From positions 186,611,203 to 186,675,202 of the forward strand of contig NC_133661.1 of the NCBI RefSeq assembly GCF_037893015.1: 64,000 nt of DNA. Direction: 5' to 3'. Shown here piece after piece: positions 12,389-22,890 of the stretch. Numbering within the stretch: the first letter of the stretch is position 1; every line of letters starts with the position of its first letter. This DNA is from Macrotis lagotis. Lineage: Eukaryota; Chordata; Mammalia; Peramelemorphia; Peramelidae. Position numbers and translations under genes: made by a program. Under the pieces are notes generated by a model. The model made no database searches. It was not told the DNA's origin and was given only the letters and a program-made list of their open reading frames with translations.

Positions 12389-14035
12389 GGATCAACAAAA
12401 GGGCAAGAATAGCAAGGGAACTAATGAAAAAAAAATGTAAAGGAAGGTGGCCTAGCCCTACCAGATCTTAAACTCTATTAGAAAGCTGCAGTCATCAAAA
12501 CTGCCTGGTAATAGTTAAGAAATAGAGTAATGGATCAGTGGATTAGGGAAGCTTCAAAAGAAACTGCAGTAAATGACTACAGCAATCCACTCTTTCACAA
12601 ACAAACAAAAGATATCAACTTCTGAGATAAGAATTCATTATTTGACAAAAATTGTTGGGAAAACTGGAGAATAGTATGGCAAAAACTAGGCATAGATCCA
12701 CATCTCACACCCTATACCAAAATAAGGTCAAAATGGATATAGGATTTAGACATAAAGAGCAGTACCATAGATAAATTATACACCAAAAAATACACTATCT
12801 CTCTGATCTATGGAAAAGGAATACATTTATGATCAAACAAGAATTAGAACACATTATAAACTGCAAAATGATTGATTTTGACAATATCAAATTGAAAAGT
12901 TTTTGCACTAATAAAATCAATGCTGCCAAAATTAGAAGAAATACAAAAAGCTGGGAAACAATCTTCACAGCTAGGAATTCTGATAAAGGTCTCATTTCTA
13001 AAATATATAGAGAATTGCATCATTTGATAAATTGCATCAATTGATAAATGGTCAAAGGATATGAACAGACAATTTTAAATGAAGAAATTAAAGCTATGTA
13101 TATATAGATTTTATATTTATATATATGGACATTAAAAAATGCTCCAAATCACTACTGATTAGAGAAATGTGAATTAAAAATAACAATGAGGTATCATCTC
13201 ACACTTATTAGATTAACCCAGATGAGAAAAAGGGAAGATGATCAATGTTAGAGAGGATGTAGGAGGATTGGGACATTGATGCATTGCTGGTGGAGTTGTG
13301 AACAGATTCAACCTTTCTGGAGAGCAATATGGAACTATGCCCAAAGAGCAAGAAAACTGTTCCTACCCTTTGACCAGCAATTCTAATTCTAGGACTATAT
13401 CCAGCAGAAACTGTAAAAAATGGGAAAAGTCCTACATGTTCCAAAATATTCATAGCAGCTCTTTTTGTAGTGGCAAAGAATTGGAAATTGGGATGTTCAT
13501 CAATTGGGGAATGGCTAAACAAGTTATGGTACATGAATATTATGTTGTTCTATAAGAAACCATGAACAGTCAGACTCTACAGAAGAATGGAATGACTTGT
13601 GGGATCTGATGCTAAGAGAAGAGAGTAGAGTCAAGGGAACAATGTACACACATCAACAGCAGTATGAGATGAGCAGCCTTGATAGACACAACTTGTTTCA
13701 ATAGTCCAAAGAGGACTATCTATATTAGACTGGTAATCGTCTATATTATCCCCAACCAGAGGAAGAAAAACAAAACAAACCATACAGAAAAAAAATTACG
13801 CCTTACAATTTATAAAACTTATCTCGTGTATCTCTTTCCCTTAATCCTAATTCCTCATGTCAAAAATTAATAATTTGTAAATATGTTTAACATATGTATG
13901 TAAAATGCTAACCTGACTGTTCTCTACTGAGGGGAGAGGAGGTTGGGAAGGAAGGGTGGAAGGAAAATTTGTAACTTGGAAATATGTATATACACATGGA
14001 TGAAAATTTTAAAAATAATATTTTTTTTAAAAAAA
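12389..14035 (+). mobile_element. 5'-truncated L1 (ORF2 C-terminus and 3'UTR) with 15-bp target duplication
   Basis: The insertion interrupts array unit C. The 15 bases 'aagaactcattcact' occur at 12374-12388 and again at 14036-14050, right after the A-rich tail. The body encodes broken remnants of the ORF2 C-terminal region (for example 'ELEHIINCKMIDFDNIKLKS' near 12840) and then the 3'UTR with its 'ttggggaatggctaaacaag' string. It matches 16701-18684 and 45540-47570. Confidence 0.9.
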
Positions 14036-14257
14036 AAGAACTCATTCACTACCAGGAAGGGTACCATGCAGTAATGTGAGAGGAAGGACTATATTTTCTT
14101 CCCCATGATCCCAAGAAATTGGTTTGGAGTTTTGGTCTCTTTTATTTGTTCTTTTCAGTTCTAGCTGTCAGGGATGGAGTCCCTCCTGACCCCACCCCAG
14201 GCGCTCAAACCATGGTACAAGATTCTAGCCAGGATTTTACAATCATGAATTCCTGGG

Positions 14258-14417
14258 GGGGGATGGCTAGGTGGTACAGTGGATAGAGCAATAACCCTGG
14301 AGTCAGGAGTACCTGAGTTCAAATTTGACCTCAGACACTTAATAATTACCTAGCTGTGTGGCCTTAAGCAAACCACTTAACTCCATCTGCCTTGCAAAAA
14401 CATAAAAAAAAAAAAAA
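14258..14417 (+). mobile_element. tRNA-derived SINE inside array unit C
   Basis: WSINE-like copy flanked by 'gaattcctggg' at 14247-14257 and 14418-14428. It inserted at a different point of the unit from the SINE in unit B, so the two arrived independently after the array formed. Confidence 0.88.
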
Positions 14418-15116
14418 GAATTCCTGGGAAACCATTTCTGAGACACAAGACTTGGAACTGAGCTTAACTGGAAACCTAATCCCTTTCCCCTCCCCAAACA
14501 TTTAGTAGGAATTCTAGCCACAAGGTCTTGGCAAAAAAAGAGAAATGTTTGTCTCTCTCTCTCTGTGTTCCTGCTTCACATTCGAAGTAAATACTACTTT
14601 TAAAAGCTAATATAAGAATTTAAATGGAACTGACATGTACACAGTCTCCATCCCAAAAAACTGAGGGGAACATGATTAATGGGAACTTCAGGCAGTAGCA
14701 GAGGTGAGGGTCACCCACCTAACCCTTTAAGTAAGTGCACAGGCCAACTCTGAGGGATGGTATAGTGAGAGCCAGTGATCATTGTTATGTAGATGAGAAC
14801 TTTTCTGGTATGAAATTGTGGGAATTAGAGAGCCTCCCTGCATGGGACTTTAAATTTTGAATACCCTAGTTTTCCTACAGAATCTGGCAAATCTATTTTA
14901 AGGATCTTAATTTTACAGTTGATATTTTTCCTAGTGTATATTTCCTTACAAGTCACTTCTATTGATATATCTTAGCAAATTTTATATTTATTATGATTAG
15001 ATATTTTAGATATATTGCTGAATTTTCCATAAGGATTGATATTAAGTTTAAGATGAAAAGTGTAGAATCTTTTTCAACTGAATTCCCTATTTGACAAACC
15101 TATTTCTTCTTCTCTT

Positions 15117-15402
15117 CAATTCCTTCCCCCCTCCCTCCCCTTCCCCCTCCAGCTGCCCCCTCCCTTCTCCCTTTTCCTGTCCATCCTCTTCTTCCCCTTC
15201 CACCCCTCCTCCTCCTCCTCCTCCAACCTCCCCTCCCCCCTCTCCCCTACCTCTCCCCCTCCTCTTTCTTCTTCTTCTTCTTCCTCTTCTCCTCCTTCTC
15301 TTCTTCCTCCTCCTCCTCCTCTTCTTCTTCTTCTCCTCCTCTTCTTCTTCCTCCCTTCTCTTCCCCTTCCCCTCTTCCTCCTCCTGCTCCCCCTTCACCT
15401 CC
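15117..15402 (+). repeat. 286-bp polypyrimidine tract with (CTT)/(CCT)n runs
   Basis: Nearly every base is C or T, with an ordered (CTT)n/(CTC)n region at 15260-15355. Long frames on both strands (Ser/Pro-rich and Glu/Arg-rich) are low-complexity artefacts. Such tracts can adopt triplex (H-DNA) structure. Confidence 0.95.
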
Positions 15403-15449
15403 TAATAAGCAAGTACAATAGACTTTAGACATTGATAGGATTTTTGACA

Positions 15450-15698
15450 AGGTTCAGTAGATAGAGCACTGAGTCTGCAATCAGGAAGACTGATCTTCCT
15501 GACTTCAAATCTGGCCTCAGACACTTAATAGCTATATAACCCTGGGAGAGAAACTAATCTCTCAGTTTTCCTCATTTGTAAAATGAACTGGAGAAGAAAA
15601 TGGCAAACCACTCTAATATCTTTGCCAAGGAGGCCCCAAATAGGGCCATGAAAAGTTGTTTATGACTGAAATGACTGAACAACAACAACAAAAATACC
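15450..15698 (+). mobile_element. Full-length CORE-type SINE
   Basis: Head 'ttcagtagatagagcactga', then 'cctcagacacttaatag', 'gtaaaatgaactggagaaga', 'aaaccactctaatatctttg', 'gactgaaatgactgaacaac' and an (AAC)n tail. It is the plus-orientation relative of 1128-1372. Confidence 0.85.
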
Positions 15699-15834
15699 TG
15701 TTAACTCAGAGATGAGGAAACTGAGATCTAAAGAGCTTAAGTGATTGGCAGGAGGGACTAAGGAAGGGGGAACTTGCTTAGATGAAAGGTAAATTGTACT
15801 TATAATAGATGTTTTCTATCACCCCTGAAGAATT

Positions 15835-16550
15835 GCTGAGAGCCTTTCTGGAGAGCAATTTGGAATTATGCACAAAGGGCAACAAAAATGTGCATACCCT
15901 TTGATGCAACAATACCACTACTAGGTCTATACCCTGAAGAGATTATGAAAAAGGGTAAAAACATCACTTGTACAAAAAATATTCATAGCAGCCCTGTTTG
16001 TGGTGGCAAAGAATTGGAAATTAAGTGAATGTCCTTCAGTTGGGTAATGGCTTAACAAACTAGTAAGATAGTGTCATGGAACACTATTATGTTCCCTAGA
16101 AACCAGGAGGGATGGGAATTCAGGGAAGCCTGGAAGGATTTTCATTAACTAATGCTGAGTGAGATGAACAGAACCAGAAAAACATTGTACACCGTAACAG
16201 CAACAAGGGGGTGATGATCAACCATGATGGACTTGCTCATTCTATCAGTGCAACAATCAGGGACAATTTTGAGATACTGGAATTGTGGAGTTTGAACAAA
16301 GACCAAAGACTATTACCTTCAATTTAGGGGGGAAAAAAACCTGTCATCTTATTATATAATTTTGCTATCTCTTATACTTTATTTTTTCTTCCTTAAGGAT
16401 ATGATTTCTCTCTCATCACATTCAACTGAGATCAATGTATACCATGGAAACAATGTAAAGACTAACAGACTGCCTTCTGGGGGGGGGGGAGCAAAAATGG
16501 GGGAAAATTGTAAAACAAAATAAAATCTTTCTTTAAAAAAAGAAATAAAA
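15835..16550 (+). mobile_element. L1 3' end fragment (second L1 subfamily)
   Basis: It starts in the ORF2 C-terminal region at 'ctttctggagagcaatttgg' and continues through the 3'UTR (gaacagaaccagaaaaacat, acaatcagggacaattttga) to an A-rich tail. It matches, in opposite orientation, the fragment at 39781-40525 and differs from the L1 subfamily at 12389-14035. Confidence 0.85.
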
Positions 16551-16700
16551 AAAGAACTGCTGTGAGAAAAGTATATTACACACCTTTAAACACTTTATAA
16601 ATGTTAGTCATTATGATTTTTGTCATTCTTGTTGTTATTATATACTTCCCAAACCTCATCTTTAAAATGAAAAGTATGATAGGTCATCTTTAAAGTCCCT

Positions 16701-18684
16701 AAAGCTCTCCTCACCCAAATAAAGTCAGATCTAAACAATTGGGAAAATGTGAAATGCTCATGGTTAGGTCGAGCTAATATAATAAAAATGACAATTCTAC
16801 CCAAATTAAATTACTTATTCAGTGCCATACCATTCAAACTACCAAATAACTTCTTTACTGAGCTAGGAAAAATAGTAGCAAAATTCATCTGGAGAAACAA
16901 AAGGGCAAGGATAGCAAGGGAACTGATGGAAAAAAAAAATTTAAAGGAAAGTGGCCTAGCTCTACCAGATCTAAAACTATACCATAAAGCAGCAGTCATC
17001 AAAACTGCCTGGTAATGGTTAAGAAATAGAGTAATAGATGGGTGGATTAGCATAGGTTCAAAAGAAACTGCAGTAAATGACTACAGCAATCTACTATTTG
17101 ATAAACCCAAAAACATCAGCTTCTGGGATAAGAACTTATTATTTGTCAAAAATTGTTGGGAAAATTAGAAAATAGTATGGCAAAAACTAGGCATAGATCA
17201 ATATCTTACACCCTATACCAAAATAAGATCAAAATGGGTACAAGATTTAGATATAAAGAGCAGTACCATAGATAAATTAATACACCAAAAAATACTCTAT
17301 CTATCTGATCTATGGAAAAGGGATAAATTTATGACCAAATAAGAATTGGAACATGTTATAAACTGCAAAATGAATAATTTTGACATATTAAATTAAAAAG
17401 GTTTTGCACTAATAAAATCAATGCTGCCAAAATTAGAAGAAAAACAGAAAGGTGGAAAATAATCTTCAAAACTTGGAGTTCTGATAAAGGTCTCATTTCT
17501 AAAATATATAGAGAATTGCATCAAATATATAAGGTCACAATTGATAAATGGTCAAAGGATATGAACAGACAGTTTTCAAAGGAAGAAATTAAAGCTATAT
17601 ATAAGCACATGAAAAAATGCTCCAAATCACTATTGATTAGAGAAATATGAATTAAAATAACAATGAGATATCATCTCACACCTATTAGATTAGCCCAGAT
17701 GAGAAAAAGGGAAGATGATCAATGCTGGAGAGGATGTGGGAGGATTGGGACATTGATGCATTGTTGGTGGAGAGCAATATGGAACTATGCCCAAAGAGCA
17801 AGAAAACTGTTCCTACTCCTTGACCTAGAAATTTCAATTCTAGGACTATATCCAGAAGAAATTATAAAAAATGGGAAAAGTCAGGGCGGCTAGGTGGTGC
17901 ATTGGAGTCACTGGCCCTGGAGTCAGGAGTACCTGGGTTCAAATCCAGTCTCAAACACTTAGTAATTACCTAGCTGTATGGCCTTGGGCAAGCCACTTAA
18001 CCCCATTTTCCTTGCAAAAAAAAAAACAACCTAAAAAAATGGGAAAAGTCCTACATGTTCCAAAATATTCATAGCAGCTCTTTCTGTAGTGACAAAGAAT
18101 TGGAAATTGAGGGGATACCCATCAATTGGGGAATGGCTAAACAAGTAATGGTACATGAATACTATGGAATACTTTTGTTCTATAAGAAACCATAAATGGT
18201 TGGACTCTAGCGAAGCATGGAATGATTTACAGGATCAGATGCTGAGTGAAGAGAGCAGAACCAAGAGAACAACATACATATTAACAACAATGCCGTGAGA
18301 TGAAGCAACTCCTCTCAGCAGTTCAGAGAGTTAGAACAACAATATTAGACAGACTACGGACAATGTTATTATCCCCATCCAGAGGAAGAAAAACAAAACA
18401 AAATAAAACACACAGAAAAAAATACCCCTATTGAATTTGATGAACATTGTATAAAAATTATCTCTTATGTATCTTTCCCTTAATCCTAATTCCTCATGCC
18501 AGAAATTACTAATTTGTAAATATGTTTAATGAAATATGTATGTAAAATGCTAACCTGAATGTTCCCTATTGAGGCAGGGGAGGGGGTTGGGATGGAAGGG
18601 TTGAGGGAAATTTTGTTACTTGGAAATATGCACGTACAAATGGATGAAAATTTTAAAAAGTAAATTATAAAAATAATAAAATAA
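16701..18684 (+). mobile_element. 5'-truncated L1 (ORF2 C-terminus and 3'UTR) with target duplication
   Basis: Flanked by 'aaagtccct' at 16692-16700 and 18685-18693. At 16749-17015 it retains an 88-codon stretch of ORF2 just C-terminal to the reverse transcriptase ([31 protein letters not shown]). After that it is broken by stops. A SINE is nested at 17883-18033. Not functional. Confidence 0.92.
17883..18033 (+). mobile_element. tRNA-derived SINE nested in L1
   Basis: WSINE-like copy starting 'agggcggctaggtggtgcat'. A 17-base target-site duplication lies at 17866-17882 and 18034-18050, so it inserted after the L1. Confidence 0.9.
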
Positions 18685-18714
18685 AAAGTCCCTTTTCACT
18701 CAAACATTATATGA

Positions 18715-18900
18715 GCCCAAATTGTAGAATGGAAAGAACACTAGACAGAGTACCATGGAACTTGTGTTATAATCACCAAAGTACTTCTTGCATGACCTGA
18801 TGTAAGTCACTTCCCATCATTAGTCCTTATTTTCTTCATCTGTCAATGGAGGCATTTGGGTCAATTGAGCTCTCAAGTTCTTGTCAGATCTCAACCCTTG
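18715..18900 (+). repeat. MIR-like SINE remnant
   Basis: Diverged order of MIR-class strings: 'atggaaagaacactagac', 'gatgtaagtcacttccc', 'ttcttcatctgtcaatggag'. A comparable remnant lies at 19619-19800. Confidence 0.5.
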
Positions 18901-19940
18901 CAGTCCTATAAATCTGGGTCACCATATGCAGTATCAATAGATTGTAATATCTATACTGCTTCTGGGTCCTCCAGAGCTGATTATCACCATGAGACAGAAA
19001 ACTAACTGTAAAGTTTATCATGAGTCCCTGATAAACATAAGGCTTAGACCCAAGTCTTAGCTATTTATGTGGAGTGGGGAGGAAGCTAACCAGGGAGGTT
19101 TGAGGTATATGAGTATTGAGGTTAAGGGATGAGAAAAATAAATTATCTTCCTTAATAGCTGGTGTCTAACAGTTAAAGTCTTTTACTACAGAAATGATAG
19201 GGAGATTCAATCATACCAAGATCTCCAACAGAATGTCTTTTAATATCGGATATTGAGGTTATATTCCTCTTTAAATATATGATTCTGACTCACTAAAACA
19301 AGTCCCAGATTTGGGAGGAAGGGAAAAAAACTAATCTGATAGTTTGATCCTATCCTAATTCAGATGGAAACTGATGGGGTCTAAATCTTTCTACTATCCA
19401 AGCTCCAAACCCACACTGGTTTTCTATGACTACTTAAAAAGAGCCAATATTCTGATATTCATCTCAGTATAATGAAGAGGGAATCAGATTAGAAGTTAGC
19501 AAATCTATAGTCTGTGCTTGGTTAAACCACCACCAACTAGCCCTTTGACTTTGAGCATGTCATTTAACTATTCTGGGCCTCAGAGTGAGAATAGAAAGGA
19601 AGAATGTAATATTCCTTATGTCCATGGTGTAATGGAAAAGGTCTGCACTAAAAGTCAAGAGGGACCAGGATTCAAATTCTGCCTCCAACAATTACTTGTG
19701 TGAAAGCCAATTACTTCATGAAAGCCATGAAAGGCACTTTCTTTCAGCTTTAGTTTTTTCAGTCATAAAATAGAGGTGGGAGTGATGGTTGTTATGAAGT
19801 TTAAAAACTGCTTAGTAAAACTTTAGACAAAATATAGTCTGTTAGCAATTATTTCAAACAATTAGAAAGGAAGATCATTACAGCATAAAAAAACGATCCT
19901 GCAGATCTCATATTTACTTAGTTTTAAAATGTACTATTAT
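18901..19940. other. Intergenic; one MIR-like remnant (19619-19800), no gene
   Basis: Apart from the MIR-like remnant nothing is recognised. This is the far downstream (3') side of RNASE4. Confidence 0.45.
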
Positions 19941-19944
19941 CTGC

Positions 19945-19960
19945 TTTATTGTATTTTATT
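19945..19960 (-). promoter_or_regulatory. RNASE4: Candidate RNASE4 polyadenylation signals
   Basis: Two AATAAA hexamers on the minus strand (19945-19950 and 19955-19960) lie about 450 bases past the RNASE4 stop codon. They are the nearest canonical pair seen, so a 3'UTR of roughly 0.45 kb is plausible. Confidence 0.45.
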
Positions 19961-20403
19961 TAGTTTTTAAAATATTTACCAATTACATTTTAATAGTTTG
20001 GTCCACACTCAGAAGTGTTACAGATTACATGTGACCCTTAGGTCTAGTATTTGACACCTCTGGTTTGTTAGTGTTATTGAGGGTATTATAACAATCACAT
20101 GGTGAAATGACCTATAAAAATGTTTTGGAAAGGAAAAAGTGATATATTTGTGAAGGTTTCATTATTTGTCCTTTCTCTTGTCAAGAGGATAGGTAAAAGA
20201 AGATTTATATCTTCCTCAATTCCCTGTCTTATACAGACTTTGTTTCTCCTCCTTTGGAGTCAAAGTATGCAAAGTCATAGACTGGTTATAAGAGAATGAG
20301 CAAAGACTATTAGGGAATAAGGTTCAGGACAGTTCCCATCTTTCAGTAGCAGATAATAAGAAAGTGGGAACTAAGACTGAAGATCAAGCCAGCAAGATGG
20401 GTC

Positions 20404-20829
20404 TTACCCATCAAAGTGCACAGGCTCAGAATTCTCACAGGCAATGACAACACGCCTGGTTCTGGCCAGGGTCCGATACCTACAATTTGGGAAAGAGGAG
20501 CCACCTGTCAGTCTGCAGTCTGTGATCTTCATAATGCCTTCATGGCAATTCATTTGTCCATTCTTGCATTGGATGTTGCTGGTCTGGCAAATACTTTGGA
20601 TATTCCAGAAGTCTTCATGGATGAAGGTGTTAACAGGCTTGCACCTTGTCTCAGTCATCCGTCTCCTGTGCATCATCTGGTTGCAGTATGTAGCATCACC
20701 ACCTTCACTATGAGGGTCCACATGCTGCCGCAGGAACTGTTGGAATCTCCTACTCTGGCCAGAAGAGGGCTGTACCAACCATAGGCCAAGCAAGACCAGC
20801 AGTAACAGCAATGATCGGATTCCCTGCAT
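20404..20829 (-). CDS. RNASE4: Ribonuclease 4 (RNase A family), single coding exon
   Basis: Encodes a 141-residue secreted RNase. Residues 1-24 are a leucine-rich signal peptide ([20 protein letters not shown]) with likely cleavage before Gln25, giving a 117-residue mature protein. The RNase A catalytic triad is intact: His12 (FLRQHV), Lys40 in [11 protein letters not shown] and His114 in the final EPVHFDG. The eight cysteines of RNase 4 (four disulfides) are all present, as are the family strings [14 protein letters not shown] and TRRVVIACE. RNase 4 is known for strong preference for cleaving after uridine. I chose the ATG at 20829 because it starts the signal peptide and lies 31 bases after a splice acceptor; an in-frame extension upstream of it is intronic. 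In other mammals the coding region is likewise one exon and shares its promoter with ANG. Confidence 0.97.
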   Translation of the reverse strand: MQGIRSLLLLLVLLGLWLVQPSSGQSRRFQQFLRQHVDPHSEGGDATYCNQMMHRRRMTETRCKPVNTFIHEDFWNIQSICQTSNIQCKNGQMNCHEGIMKITDCRLTGGSSFPNCRYRTLARTRRVVIACENSEPVHFDG

Positions 20830-20860
20830 GGCCACTATCTTCTGCCTATTAAGAGCCCCC

Positions 20861-20862
20861 CT
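20861..20862 (-). promoter_or_regulatory. RNASE4: Splice acceptor of the RNASE4 coding exon
   Basis: On the minus strand a T-rich run ending 'tttgtattcttttag' gives an AG at these bases. It leaves a 31-nt 5'UTR before the ATG. RNase A family genes usually have an intron just upstream of the coding exon. Inferred from sequence only. Confidence 0.65.
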
Positions 20863-21194
20863 AAAAGAATACAAAGCAAGAAGCAGGCAATAAAGCTGGA
20901 AAGTGGACTGTTTACCCCTTGCCAATAGACACAACATTCCTATCCTATACTTCCTTATTCAACTTGTCCCCTTTCACCTACCAATTCTTCTCTAGGTTTT
21001 CATATTCTATGTTCTAGATCAATGGTTCTTAACATTAGATTTCAAGTCATAATGAACTTAAATGAAAAAGCAATCACACCTTTATTTCAATATAATTGCT
21101 TTCCTTTATAATCCTAGGTATTTATTGCAATTTAAAATATTAAAGGTTTCATAAACTTCTCTAGACTGCAAAAGGAAACATCATCATCATCATA

Positions 21195-21355
21195 ATAATA
21201 ATGGCAGCTAATATCAATATAATTAGGCAGCTAAGTAGTAAAGCAGATAGAATGAGGAAAGTGGAGGGGAAGGGGAGATAGGGAAGACTCATCTTTATGA
21301 ATTCAAACCCACCTCAGACACTTACTAGTTGTGTTACCCTGGGCAAATCACTTAA
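21195..21355 (+). repeat. Old SINE, first copy of a local duplication
   Basis: An AAT-rich start, 'ggcagctaatatcaatataa' and a truncated SINE that carries an unusual purine-rich insert (gaggggaaggggagataggg) before 'gaagactcatctttatgaat'. The same composite, insert included, recurs at 23636-23815. This points to duplication rather than independent insertions. Confidence 0.75.
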
Positions 21356-21402
21356 CAAAAGGAAGGTCATAAAGCATATAGAAATTTAAAAGTGCTAGTC
21401 TA

Positions 21403-21562
21403 AGGGGGCAGCTAGGTGGAGCAATGGATAGAACACTGGCTCTGGAGTCAGGAAGACCTAAGTTCAAATCAGGCCTCAGACATTTAATAATTACCTAGCT
21501 GTGTGATCTTGGGTAAGTCACTTAACCCCACTGCCTTAAATAAAAAAAAAATTTAAAAGAAC
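21403..21562 (+). mobile_element. tRNA-derived SINE with target duplication
   Basis: WSINE-like copy with 'tgctagtcta' at 21393-21402 and 21563-21572. It inserted in the RNASE4 upstream region. Confidence 0.88.
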
Positions 21563-21599
21563 TGCTAGTCTAGTGTCATTTCTAATATTATTTTTCTCT

Positions 21600-21715
21600 C
21601 TAATCAATCAACAAACATTTATTAAGTGCTTGTTATGGGCCAGTCATTGTACTAAAAGTTGGGGATATGAAGAAGTAAAAAAGTCACTTCCCTCAAGGAG
21701 ATCATATTCTACTAA
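21600..21715 (+). repeat. MIR-class repeat fragment
   Basis: Shows 'caacaaacatttattaagtg', 'gttggggatatgaagaag' and 'ccctcaaggagatcatattc', an order often seen in mammalian MIR-like repeats. Similar fragments lie near 50270-50350 and 57225-57350. Confidence 0.6.
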
Positions 21716-21903
21716 TCTGTCATTCTCCAACAGCTAGACCTCACCCTTTCATGGATATTGTTACTCTTCCTTCTCTTGTTCACAGCATCATTCCCAAATG
21801 ATTCAGTTTCCAAACACTCTTTCTATCCAAAGACAAAGTTTCAGCTCAGAGAAGTTAAGTATTAGAGATCTTACAATGATCTAGAAGTAAGACTTCAGTT
21901 TAC

Positions 21904-21957
21904 CTTTATTTGTTGTGAAAGCTGCAGATGGCCTTGATGAACCCTCCTGCTCAGGTC
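21904..21957 (-). other. RNASE4: Candidate 54-nt non-coding exon upstream of RNASE4
   Basis: Read on the minus strand: a T-rich tract ending 'gttttcttttcag', then 54 bases starting GACCTGAGCAGGAGG and ending ACAAATAAAG, then a consensus donor gtaaac. It lies about 1.1 kb upstream of the RNASE4 coding exon on the same strand. RNASE4 and ANG transcripts in other mammals begin with separate non-coding exons, so this may be a 5'UTR exon. No transcript evidence is available here. Confidence 0.45.
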
Positions 21958-22002
21958 CTGAAAAGAAAACATCATGTATGACTAAAAGACAATCTTCTGA
22001 TT

Positions 22003-22225
22003 TTTGACCATGCCCCAATATCTACAGTTTGAGGAACTGGAACCACCTGTCAGTCTGCAGTCTGTGATCTTTCAAAATGCCTTTGTGGCAATTCATTTGA
22101 CCATTCTTGCTATTGATGTTAGTGATATGGTAGATAATACCTACATGAAATGGATTGGGATGGGGAAGAGGATAGTCATCTGATTCCTGTACATGAAACT
22201 ACTCACTGGCCACTATTTTCTTTAG
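22003..22225 (-). pseudogene. Partial, decayed duplicate of RNASE4
   Basis: It shares a 29-base identical run with the functional gene (22043-22071 against 20501-20529) and continuing similarity through the strings 'gtggcaattcattt' and 'ccattcttg'. After an internal loss it regains similarity at 'ggccactat', the region around the RNASE4 start codon (22208-22216). A one-base insertion near 22070 shifts the frame. The end coding the last catalytic histidine is missing, and so is most of the N-terminal half. Same strand as RNASE4 and 1.2 kb upstream, consistent with a tandem duplication. Confidence 0.85.
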
Positions 22226-22262
22226 GAAGTATTCAATTCTTTAATTGAATACTTCCTAAAGA
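22219..22262. repeat. Perfect 20-bp inverted repeat with 4-nt loop
   Basis: Arms 22219-22238 and 22243-22262 are exact reverse complements around 'cttt'. The left arm overlaps the edge of the RNASE4 duplicate. It would form a hairpin on either strand. Confidence 0.95.
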
Positions 22263-22489
22263 TGAGGTAGATTTATATCCCACAAAGCAAAGGCATATTG
22301 AGCTTTCACAATTACAAAATCTTCTTTATCTTATGATGAGTAATGGACTCAAAGGAGGACTCAAGCAGAGATGAAATAGAAAAAGATAATAAAGTTAAAC
22401 TTTAATTTTAGATTTCTAATTCCTTTGATATTCTCCCAATGGCAATAGAAGCCAGATCCTTTGTCAAGCTTGTTAATCAGCACAGCCTA

Positions 22490-22555
22490 TACATACATAC
22501 ATACATTCATACACACACATACACACACACATGCACACACATACGCACACCCAGA
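22490..22555. repeat. (CATA)n/(CA)n microsatellite
   Basis: CATA repeats pass into CA repeats with ATA, ATG and ACG interruptions. Confidence 0.9.
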
Positions 22556-22737
22556 GACCCACACCACACAATCCTAGTATAATGCCTTGCCAATGGCAAG
22601 TGCTGAATAACCTTTCTGAATGAAGAAATTAAGGAATGAACAATGTAAGTAATAATAATGAAAGTACCTCTCACACAATCAACGGAACCCAATAAAAGGT
22701 TTTCTAAACTAATTGTGAGTAATACAATTTACTAAGT

Positions 22738-22890
22738 AATAACCAGCATTTATTTTGCACTTTGAGGTTTTTCAAAACACTTTACATACATAAAATAATT
22801 TGATCCTCATAACAATTTTGTGATATAAATGCTATTATCCCAAATTTACAAAAGAGGAAATTGAGACTAGAAAAGAAACAGCATCTGCCT
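22738..22890 (+). repeat. MIR-class SINE fragment
   Basis: Shows 'ttttcaaaacactttacata', 'tttgatcctcataacaattt' and 'aaaagaggaaattgagac' in MIR-like order. Confidence 0.6.

Larger units (their letters stand above)
10549..15404 (+). repeat. Degenerate tandem array of an unknown ~1-kb unit (three copies)
   Basis: Three related units occur in the same orientation: A (10549 to about 11248), B (about 11249 to 12313) and C (12314 to 15404, split by an L1). Shared landmarks include 'ccagagcttaagaactcatt', 'gattccagccaagattttac', 'cttggaactgagcttaactg' and 'gcacacaggccaac'. Units B and C continue through 'aagtcacttctattgatata'-type sequence into a long pyrimidine tract. After B's tract the next unit starts again at 'ggaggattgattgtgac', matching A's first bases. 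Unit A has lost its end and B its start, joined near a 'tttgg' string. I do not recognise the family; no coding frame spans it. Confidence 0.75.

Noticed and set aside
15087-15405. Long Ser/Pro and Glu/Arg-rich frames on both strands
   Set aside because: Low-complexity translation of a polypyrimidine microsatellite.
20416-20784. 122-codon open frame antisense to RNASE4
   Set aside because: It is a mirror of the conserved RNASE4 exon with no family similarity; the sense frame fully explains the sequence.
20830-20937. N-terminal extension of RNASE4 to an upstream start
   Set aside because: It crosses a good splice acceptor (20861-20862) and would put 36 non-signal residues before a perfect signal peptide.
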